The notes below the pieces were generated by a model. The model did not search any database, had not been told where the DNA came from, and saw only the letters and a list, made by a program, of their open reading frames with translations. This document shows positions 33,579 through 44,000 of a stretch of 64,000 nucleotides of DNA, piece by piece. The DNA comes from Arabidopsis thaliana. Lineage: Eukaryota; Streptophyta; Magnoliopsida; Brassicales; Brassicaceae. Position numbers and translations under genes: made by a program. The stretch is taken from contig NC_003076.8 of NCBI RefSeq assembly GCF_000001735.4, positions 2,418,001-2,482,000 of the forward strand. Reading direction: 5' to 3'. Each line of letters begins with the position of its first letter. Position 1 is the first letter of the stretch.

Positions 33579-35309
33579 TCTGTCTATAGATGGCTTGTCA
33601 ATTTCCCAATGTTGACATGCCCAAGATTATGATTAGGCTTTTCTCTTAGATAAATTTCAAGTTGTTTGAAACAAATAATCCCGTGGATCGATTAGTTTTT
33701 GATTTGCCGGAGTTTTTATATTTTTGTAACTCTTTTGTAATATAATTTTAAATAGCTTTACATATATACATTATATATGACAAATAAGAATCTAAGCGAA
33801 AACGTTTACAAAAATATATACATTATAGGTCCACAAAAACACTATAACACAAAAGGTAAATAGCAATGAGTGGGCAACAATATTGGATCTGTGACCCGGC
33901 AAAATTTATCCGCTAACAAAAACGAATCTGAATAAATGTCCACTGATATATGTGTATGTGTGTGTGAGAGAGATATGACTTATGCGAGCTTTTGTTTCTA
34001 TGTGTGTGGCTGCACATGAATGATTTAGTTTTTGTTGTGTGTGTGAAAATGAAAGTTGTATTTTTTCTGTCGGCCGATTAAAAACTCCAAATTCGAAACA
34101 GAATTTGAACCAAAAATAGACACACAATAATCCTCACGATCAAATAAACCCAAAAGAAACGTAGCTATTACAAGTACGATCTCTCAGGAACAAATAATCC
34201 GCATAGCCAAAATAGGCTACATTTCAGGTAGTCACATATATGACTGCAATCACGAAATCACACGTTGAGCTATCCCAAAAAGCTCTCTTCTTCGAATTCG
34301 ATGAATTGGTCGTAACTGAGAGTTTTATGAATGGATTAAATGAAATAGACGTATATAAAAAGTGGAATAAATAATGCCTTTATGTTTGCATAAAACTAGT
34401 CCTTAATTGTATTTATGTATTTCGTTTCCTTTTAATGGAATTTTCTATGTGCACTCAATAAAAATTGACCTAAGATTCTTTTCATATTTGAATATAAGTT
34501 TCATTCAAGAACAAATCCATTGATCAAACCAAATTACATACTGCCAAAAACTTTAAACGTGGAAATCTTTTATATGCTCCAGCAAAGTGGAGATTTTATA
34601 AATTGGAAAATAGAAGAAAACCTTACTTTATGATAAATTTAAATAAAATTGAAAAATTTCCTCATGTAATTTAACAAAACTAAATTATTGCAGCATTTTC
34701 GTTACTCATTATTAAGTGAAAACTGTATAATGGTCAAAAGTGCATCTAATTAACTCCTATTAATAGTTCAAACTAACACACGAATCTTTTTCAGATTCAT
34801 ATGAAGAGTTGAATCTTTTTTTATTTTCCAGCTGAATCTTCTGATCCAAAACCAGAAGGTCCAAAACACATTTCTGTTTTTTTCACCAAAAAACAAACAA
34901 ACACAATTCTGTTTAAAGTAACCTAATTAGGCCGTTAAGAATATAAACCTTATTTGGGTCGTCAAGAACATAAAAGCCTGTATAATAGTTTTCTTCTTTT
35001 TTGGGCTAAAGTTTTAGTTTTAATAATCAAAATTAAACAACTAATCTATTTGTTAAATCATCATCTTAACAAACCTCGGAACAAGGACAAGATCACCAGG
35101 TTTACAAACGAAGCAACGAATCAACAATTGGAATCAAAACCTTACCTAGAAAGATAAACCCTAAAGTAAATTCAGTTTTTCACTTTACCTGCAGAATTGG
35201 ACAAAGTAACTTGATCTTCATATAATCCCTCGATGATCCCTCAAATGTTCTTAAGAAATTTCGAAACTTTTCACATTCACCACTCGATTGAACCGGACCC
35301 GTTTATTCA
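33579..35309. other. MYB76-NEN1 intergenic region
   Basis: 1.7 kb, AT-rich, no supportable gene. A short (TG)n tract lies near 33950-33970 and a telo-box at 35156-35164 in the NEN1 upstream region. Confidence 0.5.
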
Positions 35310-37357
35310 ATGGATCCAGAGGATAGGTCCGAGATTGCCTTCTTCGACGTTGAGACGACTGTACCAAAACGAGGTCAACGTTTCGCGATTCTAGAATTCG
35401 GGTCAATCCTCGTTTGCCCGAAGAAGCTAACGGAGCTCCGAAGCTACACGACTCTCGTCCAACCTGCAGATTTGAGTCTCATATCTTCCTTGTCCGTGAG
35501 GTGCAATGGTATCAAACGTGACGACGTCGTTTTGGCACCTCTGTTTGCCGACATCGCTGATACTGTCTACGACATTCTCCATGGTTAGAACCCTTTCTAC
35601 TTTTGGCCTCTTTTGTAACTCTGTTGCGTTTCTGTATTGAATTGGAAAGAAAAGTTTTGTACTTTCCTGAACTTTGAGCTCTTGGTTGAATTGTCTCTTG
35701 ACCAAAGATAGTAGTATGAGTGTATGACCAAGATTCAAGCTTTATGTGAAGTTGTGTTTTGATGTTGGGGGATGTTGTTATTGCAGGGAGGATTTGGGCA
35801 GGTCATAACATATTGAGGTTTGATTGTGCAAGGATCAGAGAAGCATTTGCAGAGATTGGTCGTCAACCACCCGAGCCAAAAGGCGCCATTGATTCATTGG
35901 GTTTGCTAACTCAGAAGTTTGGTAGAAGAGCTGGTGATATGAAGGTACAACGAAACATTCGAAAAATGTTAATATTTTCACGAGATTAGAATGTTACATG
36001 CTGGAAATTTATCTCTTTGATTGAGGTTTAAGGTGATTTAAAGTGTCTTTTAAGTCCTGTGTGCTTTGTTTCTGCAGATGGCAACTTTGGCTAGATATTT
36101 CGGACTCGGGAATCAGACGCATAGGTATATAAAAAGCATAAGACTTAAGAATCTAATTATTTACACCAAAACTATCAAAATCTGGTGTGCTTTAATTCTT
36201 TGTTTCTCTTCAGGAGCCTGGATGATGTTCGAATGAATCTTGAGGTTCTCAAATATTGTGCTACTGTCTTGTTCTTGGTATGTTCTCTTAAGTCACTTTA
36301 TAAATGGAGAATCTTTGTCTCCTATTAGCTATGTTTTAAAAACTGGACTAATCAGCGGCACTGCATTTTATTTGGCAGGAGTCGAGTCTCCCATATGCAC
36401 ATGTAGATAATTCGGTATCTCCTGAAACTATTAGTTCAAGGAGACGTATTGATGCATCTCGCGAGGGTAATACTGTAACGACCTCTGTTAGGCTACCATC
36501 CATTAGCGAGAACAGTGCAGCTCAGCCAGATCCGTTCAACATGAGCGTCTTGAGGAATGAAATGGCTTCTGACAACCATATTCAATCAGACATTCTCATG
36601 GAAGAAGAACAAATTGAACCCTCTGATGTTGTCGCCTCTGAGAATACCAGTGACCATGAGGGTTTCTTGACGCCTGACGCGATGTCTCTTTCAAACATCA
36701 AAGCGATGCTCTTCCCGTTTTATCCTGGAAGCCAAATGATGAAACTAAAGCTACTCCACGGCGATTCCCCTCTGCAGCTCTACTGTTCTTATCTGAAAAT
36801 ACGGTTTGGAGTCAATGGGAAGTTTCTGGATAACACCGGGAGACGGAGGTTAAACTTTGTTGTTGATCTGAATCCAAGCCTTTACAGTATACTCGAAGCA
36901 TGTGACAGTAATGCGCAGAAACTATCTGTTGATTCAGGTTCCACTTCTGAGTGGAACCCGGTCGTGAATCCAATGAAGGGATTTGTTAACTACCCTAACG
37001 CAAGGATACAGTGAGTTAGCTAACTATACTCTCTCTATTTCTAGTTCCATGTTCTTCAAACAAAATCATAGTTTCTTTCTTGCTTGCTTTAGTTTCTCCT
37101 GATTAGTTTCGTGGGTTTTCTGCAGTATTGCGACAGAGATAAATGGAGATGAAGCTCGGTATGCAACAGAGATACACCAAAGAGAGTCCTCTGGAGCTAC
37201 TCAGAAACTAATCTTCAGCAACCCGAACAATGAGGAGCTCGAATCGTTGCTGACCACGGGAAGTGTTGTTGATGCATTCTTGTCTCTTGAACCGTATGAT
37301 TATCAGCAGAAAGCTGGAATCCGCCTTGTTGCCAAAAAGCTAGTCATTCAGTCGTAA
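35310..37357 (+). CDS. NEN1: DEDDh exonuclease-domain protein NEN1
   Basis: NAC45/86-dependent exonuclease-domain family, which in Arabidopsis degrades nuclear contents during sieve-element enucleation (established for NEN members). Exons 35310-35583, 35787-35944, 36078-36124, 36214-36277, 36379-37010 and 37126-37357 give 468 aa. The catalytic set is complete: D13 and E15 in FFDVETTVP (Exo I), D104 in WAGHNILRFDCARI (Exo II), and H159/D164 in QTHRSLDDV (Exo III, DEDDh type). After the nuclease domain, a serine/acidic linker leads to a conserved C-terminal region (LQLYCSYLKIRFGV, RLNFVVDLNPSLYSILE, LVAKKLVIQS). I recall At5g07710; its block paralogue NEN2 lies near At5g61390. Confidence 0.93.
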
Positions 37358-37680
37358 ATCATACATAATTGTTAATACCAAATTGTAAAGAAAATGGAGC
37401 TTAGTAGATGTACGCACATACACTCTCTGTTCATGTAGTTGAGAAATGCTTTATGATTTTGAACATAAATAGAAACCTCTTTATCTTAAGACACAAGATT
37501 GCATAAATATTTATTTTATAAAAGAAGATGATATTTAAAGACATTATTAATGGTTTCACTATAGTATTTATGGTGCAATCAATCGAATCGAACCCAAATC
37601 AATTAATGTCGGAAACTTGATCTCTGTAAAGTTGTTCATTGTCCGCTTCCTCTCTCTTTTATCTCACAGACAAAACAAGT
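37358..37680. other. Spacer between NEN1 and XXT3
   Basis: About 320 bp with the NEN1 3' UTR and a TATAAAAG motif near 37516 that may serve XXT3. Nothing else seen. Confidence 0.45.
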
Positions 37681-37726
37681 AAACAACAACAACAACAACA
37701 TTACAACAACAACAATGGCTCTTTGA
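37681..37726 (+). promoter_or_regulatory. CAA-repeat leader with a three-codon uORF, XXT3
   Basis: A (CAA)n tract, broken once, ends in an uORF ATG GCT CTT TGA (37715-37726) in a favourable ACAATGGC context, 30 bp before the XXT3 ATG at 37757. CAA-rich leaders are unstructured and favour scanning. The uORF stop is close enough to the main start to limit reinitiation. Confidence 0.5.
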
Positions 37727-37756
37727 TCAAACTGTTTTATCCAAGTTACAACAAAA

Positions 37757-39130
37757 ATGGGAAAGGAGGACGGTTTCAGGACTCAGAAGCGCGTATCAAC
37801 AGCTTCCTCCGCCGCCGCCGGCGTTCTTCCGACGACGATGGCGAGTGGTGGAGTAAGGAGACCACCACCACGTGGTAGACAGATCCAAAAGACGTTCAAC
37901 AACGTGAAAATGACAATCCTTTGTGGCTTCGTCACCATCCTCGTCCTACGTGGCACTATCGGCATTAACTTCGGAACTTCCGACGCCGACGTCGTAAACC
38001 AGAACATTATCGAAGAGACTAACCGACTTCTAGCTGAGATCCGATCCGATTCGGATCCTACCGACTCAAACGAGCCACCTGATTCGGATCTTGACCTCAA
38101 CATGACGTACACTCTCGGACCCAAGATCACTAACTGGGATCAAAAACGGAAACTTTGGTTAACGCAAAACCCAGATTTCCCCAGTTTCATCAATGGTAAA
38201 GCTAAGGTTTTGCTTTTAACAGGTTCGCCTCCAAAACCTTGTGACAACCCTATTGGTGATCATTACCTGCTGAAATCGGTGAAGAACAAGATTGATTATT
38301 GTAGGATTCATGGGATTGAGATTGTGTATAACATGGCTCATTTAGACAAGGAGCTTGCTGGGTATTGGGCAAAGCTTCCAATGATCAGGAGATTGATGTT
38401 GTCTCATCCTGAAATTGAATGGATTTGGTGGATGGACAGTGATGCTTTGTTCACTGACATGGTGTTTGAGATTCCTTTGTCTAGATATGAGAACCATAAC
38501 TTGGTTATTCATGGATATCCTGATTTGTTGTTTGATCAGAAGTCTTGGATTGCTTTGAATACTGGTAGCTTCTTGTTTAGGAACTGTCAATGGTCTTTGG
38601 ATTTGTTGGATGCTTGGGCTCCAATGGGACCTAAAGGACCTATTCGGGAAGAAGCTGGGAAGATTCTCACCGCGAATCTTAAAGGAAGACCGGCTTTCGA
38701 AGCGGATGATCAGTCTGCATTGATCTATCTGCTGCTTTCGCAGAAGGAGACGTGGATGGAGAAAGTGTTTGTGGAGAATCAGTACTATCTTCATGGGTTT
38801 TGGGAAGGTTTAGTGGATAAGTATGAGGAGATGATGGAGAAGTACCATCCCGGTTTGGGAGATGAAAGATGGCCTTTTATTACTCACTTTGTTGGATGCA
38901 AACCGTGTGGGAGTTATGCTGATTACGCGGTTGAACGTTGCTTGAAGAGTATGGAGCGAGCATTCAACTTTGCGGATAATCAAGTGCTCAAACTGTATGG
39001 GTTTGGTCACAGGGGATTGTTAAGTCCTAAGATCAAGAGGATCAGAAACGAGACAACATTTCCATTGAAATTCGTAGACAGGTTTGATATTCGGAGAACA
39101 ACACCGCTCAAGATTGAAGCACGAAGCTAG
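37757..39130 (+). CDS. XXT3: Xyloglucan alpha-1,6-xylosyltransferase XXT3 (GT34)
   Basis: Golgi type II membrane glycosyltransferase adding xylose from UDP-xylose to the beta-1,4-glucan backbone of xyloglucan. Single exon, 457 aa. The basic proline-containing cytosolic tail (RRPPPRGRQIQK) precedes one signal-anchor helix at about 51-71 (MTILCGFVTILVLRG). The catalytic domain starts near TNWDQKRKLWL, with the DxD metal/nucleotide motif D227-S-D229 in WWMDSDALFTDM, then NTGSFLFRNCQWS, ADDQSALIYLLL and HFVGCKPCG, all typical of GT34. A second frame with a start upstream (MSASSLF...) overlaps the N-terminus but is not conserved-looking. It converges with the minus-strand gene at 39.5 kb. I recall At5g07720. 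Confidence 0.95.
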   Translation: MGKEDGFRTQKRVSTASSAAAGVLPTTMASGGVRRPPPRGRQIQKTFNNVKMTILCGFVTILVLRGTIGINFGTSDADVVNQNIIEETNRLLAEIRSDSDPTDSNEPPDSDLDLNMTYTLGPKITNWDQKRKLWLTQNPDFPSFINGKAKVLLLTGSPPKPCDNPIGDHYLLKSVKNKIDYCRIHGIEIVYNMAHLDKELAGYWAKLPMIRRLMLSHPEIEWIWWMDSDALFTDMVFEIPLSRYENHNLVIHGYPDLLFDQKSWIALNTGSFLFRNCQWSLDLLDAWAPMGPKGPIREEAGKILTANLKGRPAFEADDQSALIYLLLSQKETWMEKVFVENQYYLHGFWEGLVDKYEEMMEKYHPGLGDERWPFITHFVGCKPCGSYADYAVERCLKSMERAFNFADNQVLKLYGFGHRGLLSPKIKRIRNETTFPLKFVDRFDIRRTTPLKIEARS

Positions 39131-39508
39131 CAGCTGATGAACCAGTTTCAGTTTGGTAAAGCACAATCAGTTCCTACTTAACTGAACAAAATGCTACATT
39201 GTTTCAAAGCTCACTTCTCTTTCTTATATTTTTACCCAATATATAAAGTCAATATATTCTTTTGTTAAACTTGAACAGAAGATGAATTATCAATTTGTTC
39301 AAGTACCTTTCAATGCAAAGATCTAGTTTTGCAGAATCCTAAGTATGAAGTGAAGTAACTCTGACTCGTAACAATGGGAAAATTTACATCTTTATCTCAA
39401 TTGAGAGATTAAAATGGAAGAATTTTACAGAAAGAGAGTGGCTTGCGAAATAATATAAACAAGAAACAAAAGAATCAATAAGCTAAAATGGTTTGAATTT
39501 GTGATGGA
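39131..39508. other. Convergent 3' ends of XXT3 and the next gene
   Basis: About 380 bp that must contain both 3' UTRs. AT-rich; nothing else seen. Confidence 0.5.
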
Positions 39509-40383
39509 TCATCTTCTTCTTGATACAATGTCCTTGTGGTGCTTTAACAGTAACTCATTCATTTGAGCAAGTTGATGCAAAAGCTGAACTATCCTCTGTT
39601 TCAAAATCAGAAAACAATAGTAATGTCACGTCTCTTAGGCATTTCATCAAACACTTTGTATGCACAAAAACATACCTCGTCTCTCTCTTTGATCACATCT
39701 CGAAGATGATCCATGTTTTCTCCTTTAACGCGTTTCCGAGGAGCTCGTACACGCATCCACCACCAAATCGCAATGGCAAGAACTGGATAAAATGATCGGA
39801 TAGTCTTTGAGAACCAGGTCAACAAATTCTTCAACTTGGAGTATAAACGTACAAGAAGAGGCTCCCACCAATCGTGGAGGACATCAACTTCACGATTCAA
39901 TGGTTTCCCCAGTAATTTCCCATCTGAATCGCATGGTGGAGACTTGCCGCCTTGTTCAGAAGGTAATCGCGGAGATATCTGTTCAAATGGCGACTGTTCC
40001 CCCGAATCGGACGGTGGAGATTCACCGCTTAACAACAACGGCAGAGATTTTTCTTCAGTTTCCGACGGAGCCTTCCGGTCAAATTCAAACGCAGTCAGTG
40101 ACGTTTGTCCATCTGAATCAGAAGGAAACAACGAAAAAGAAGAAGATGAACCAGAGCGTCTCGACGAAGATGACGGAGACGAGGATTCCGACGGAGATTC
40201 GAGGTATCTATCGACTCCATAGACGGAAGAAGCGACATGGAGATTCTCATGGTAGATCGGCGGGAACACAACGCCATCGTCCTTGGCGAAAATTGGCGAT
40301 TCTCTGATGACAACCATTGACGAACTGTGATCCAATGGACCAATCAGGTGTTGTTCACAATAATGATCTTCATCTTCAGCCAT
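39509..40383 (-). CDS. Plant protein of unknown function, one hydrophobic segment
   Basis: Two exons, 39676-40383 and 39509-39595, join in frame (GACGAG|GTATG ... GAAACAG|AGGATA) to give 264 aa ending KDIVSRRR. The N-terminal 150 residues are rich in Ser, Pro, Glu and Asp, with imperfect repeats of SGESPPSDSGEQSP type. A hydrophobic tryptophan-rich stretch (FYPVLAIAIWWWM, about 198-210) precedes a basic cluster (RAPRKRVKGE) and a short amphipathic C-terminus (RIVQLLHQLAQMNELL). This suggests a membrane-anchored or peripheral protein, but I recognise no family. Unspliced, the frame would end in a different tail. I recall At5g07730. Confidence 0.85.
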
Positions 40384-41075
40384 CTTCAGTTGGATTTGCT
40401 GGAGGAATTATCTCGCTAGGGTTTGCTTGTGAGAAAGAAACAGTTGGAGGAAGAAGAAGAAGGACAAATCCATGAAAGTTTCAAACTTTTGGGATCCAAG
40501 AAGAACACGTGATTGTTGCTTTTCGCTGATTCGTTTAAGAAAATCTGGTCATACACACGTGCCATCTCATTTTCTCGCGCAATTTTCTTTTGTATTAATT
40601 AGTTTATCACACGTGCCGTCTCATTGTCTGAACTGAATCCTAAAAAGAACATTGATGTTAAGGTATACAAAGTTACACACTAAATAGACAAAATGCTCTA
40701 CATCTCTCACTCTCTCTACCTGAAACCTATACAACATTCCAATCTATCAAAAATTCCTCTAATCAGGAAATAAAAAACAGGAAAGAATTCTAATTTACAA
40801 GTTAGAATTAAATCAATGTGGAGTCAATCATGTTAAACGTGAGTGGCGAAAAGACCTGTCTCTTAATCTTTCGATGGTTCCTCGATAGCCCCCGCCAGGC
40901 GAAACCGCTCCCCATAGGACCCGAGCCTGTTTTTTTAACCGCACTAAGCATCCAATGCCGCTTTGCGGAAAGGTTTACTTGAACAGCACCACCGCCTCTT
41001 TGCTGGCTTACAAGACTAGCTCAGTTCTCTTGAGAGGTTGAGGCGGAATTTGCAAATTGATACTTAAGTTTTTCG
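40384..41075. other. Spacer between the unknown gene and FH20 3' end
   Basis: About 690 bp; both flanking genes are on minus, so it holds the FH20 3' UTR (right) and the unknown gene's promoter and leader (left). ACACGTG motifs lie near 40506 and 40556. A GC-richer stretch (40890-41000) is not coding in any frame I can support. Confidence 0.45.
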
Positions 41076-44000
41076 TCAGCTATCATCAACTGGTTTCTTT
41101 GTGAGGTTGACTCCTTTTGCCTTCTCCATTTCCGCTTCCTTAAGAGCTTTCTTCTTCTCTAGCTCCGCTTGCTTGACATTCTCTTCGTGTGCTTTCTTAA
41201 ACAACCTTATAAAATTCAAGAGGGTTGCAGTAACTGCAGCAGTCCATTACCCGGTATTATTATTAGCTACATAACACTTCCAACTAAATAACGATTAGGG
41301 ACTTTTTCTTTTTCTATGTATTGCCCAAGAGGATTTAAGTTTATAGATTCCTCGTCATACCTTGTTCAAATGGACAACGGTTAGGATCCTCGCCAAAATA
41401 GTGAGCAAGAGCATCAGCATTTCTTCCCTGCCGTCCAACATAAGAAACAACACAAAAATCATTTTCAGGATCAACCACATTGTCAAGGTAAAGGCGCTTG
41501 GAATCTAGTAGAGGTTGACAAATTACCACGACCGAGTAAAGACTCGATACAGTTGCCACTTCAGTCTCAGCAACGGATATGAAGTCCCCCAATGTCTGTT
41601 ATCAAAGCATAAAAGTAGGTTTTAGGATCAGGAAGAAATTAACTCTATAAACAAAACCCAACTGAAGAATTATTTTCCAGCGGGTTATTGATGATTTTAA
41701 AAGTGATACAGATTTAGTAATGTGGCACAATCATGGAACTAATCTCAATTTCATGATAGATAAGATGTGCAAAAGGAAAATTAAAAAACCCAACATACTT
41801 TACGGAAAACATCAGAAACAGGACCATCACTTTCGGATGCAGTGAGCTCCTGGTTCAGTTTTTCCAATCCTTTGATTATAGCTTGCATTTCCTCAGCCAG
41901 AGACTTCAATTGTATCTGCAATAGACAGGACGATCAAATGATGAGCCAATAGAAACTAAGGAGTAGAGGACGAGAAATGAACAACTGCAAACCTTCGAGG
42001 CTGATTCAAGACTTTCAAGATCCTTGGGGAAGTCCAGTAGAACTGATGCCTTTGAAGCAAGGACCTGGAAAAAGAAAGATGAGAGTTTCAGAATTATGTA
42101 TCTCTCCTGATCCAGACCACTTTTTATAATAACCTTCATCAGAAACTAGATCCTGCTCTTTTTGATTGTCATTTACCTTGCAAAGATAATGCATGAGAGT
42201 CATCTTGCTGTTAGCAGCACGTGTATCACTTAATTTCGATAAACTGTCCAACTTGAATCCAACAGCAGCGCCTGCAGAAAGCAAAGCAAGGATCATATCA
42301 ACCACAAAGGTTATCCGTACAGACAAAACAACTAGCAATGTCTTGTGCAAAAAGATGTAGAACAAGAATAACATAAATAATACTTACCCCTTGCAGTTCC
42401 TTGGTTCAATGTGTTCCCCAGGTAAAGAATCTTTTTCATAATTTCTTTTAGCTTTTGTGAAGAGCGGACCTGATGAATAAGCAATAAGTAGAAAATTCTA
42501 ACAAAGAGAAATGCATATGGACTGCCCAAAAACTAGAGTTAACTATTGCAAGCATCTTACCTCCTCGCACGCAGAATTTACAGCATTTAAACTTTTTTTG
42601 AATTCTGTTATCTGCACAAAAAACATCATTATCAATAGTCTAATAAAATTATATTTTGTCCTCCAAAGAATCAAATAGACAGAAAATAACGGTATTAAGT
42701 AATTCCACCAGACCTGAGTGCCGAATTGAAATTTAAAAGAAAAGACTCTAAGCTTTGCCTCAACTCGTGGCACCTTCATTAGCTCTAGGAAGTACTGCAA
42801 TAGCAAAATGGATGACAAAAAATGTATTAACTCAGTAAGCTAATTGCTAACCATTTTATAGTAGAAGCCAAAAACAGTGCGAGATTGGTTGGTAATCTGA
42901 AGACTTAAACAGACCTGCTCACACTTTCCCAAGGTCGTCTTGTCACCAGTGTAGTTCTAGAACAAACCAGACAATTACGACCAAGAACAAGGACTCATGT
43001 CAATAACAAGTGAATAATGATAACCAATAATTGACATATTTCACAAATGATCTCCAAAGTAAAGACAGAAATAGATAATGCTACTCAAAAGTCAAGACGT
43101 AACCTTAAGTAGCTCCATCTCCTCCTTGGTTGGGCAAAACTTTATAAGATTCTCTATTTGATCAACATCTAGTACAGACTCATCCATTGCCAGAACTGCA
43201 GCCTGGACGATGCAAAGAAAAATTTGAATAATTATCATCAAACTATGAAAGGGTAACCAGTCATGACTTTCACTCAGGTAAAGTAGGTACTGGAACTTAC
43301 CATCATATCAGGTAGCGGCATCTTTACTTTAGTAAGCATAATTTCCGTGTTATTGGCTCTCCTAAGGTCAATCTGAAAAACCATAAGAAAACAATATTTC
43401 AAAAAGACTAGAATACTGAATCACAAAAGTATACAGACATGCCATAGGCTGCAGAGTAGAAGAAATTCCAGGGAAAAGAGATGCGGCAGAGTAGCTTAGA
43501 GAGACATTCTTAGTACAACTTTTAATATATTTATATACATATTCGGGTAGTACTCAGATTCCTGGCAAATCATAACATGCTATCAGTCACTTCTTTATAC
43601 ATTTCCAAAGTCTCTACCAGAAAGGAGCAAGTTAAAACATCTGACAATACTAAGGGTTAAGAATATCTAACATAATCATAACATGCTTTCAGTCACTTCT
43701 TTATACATTTCCAAAGTCTCTACCAGAAAGGAGCAAGTTAAAACATCTGACAATACTAAGGGTTAAGAATATTTAACATTACCAGTTGAACTTTTTCAGG
43801 TTTTGCCCCAACAGATTTTCGTCGACTCCCAGATTTATCAGCTGGCTTTTGCACTGTAGCAGAGAAGAGGGTCTCTATTTCTGATACATCAAATTCTGAT
43901 GGACTAGCAGAAAAGAAAGAAAAATATGATTAATTGAAAAACAATAGTCAATAAAACCCCAACAGCACATAATTAGTTCCTTGATAAACAAAGGTGCAAG

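Noticed and set aside
34000..34130. Possible minus-strand gene (MCVYFWFKF...)
   Set aside because: Short, with a (TG)n-derived part and no homology that I can name.
37639..37878. 79-codon ORF overlapping the XXT3 start
   Set aside because: A different frame through the CAA leader and the basic N-terminal codons; GT34 similarity is only in the 37757 frame.
39807..40307. 166-codon plus-strand ORF
   Set aside because: Antisense of the spliced minus-strand gene 39509-40383; no recognisable features.
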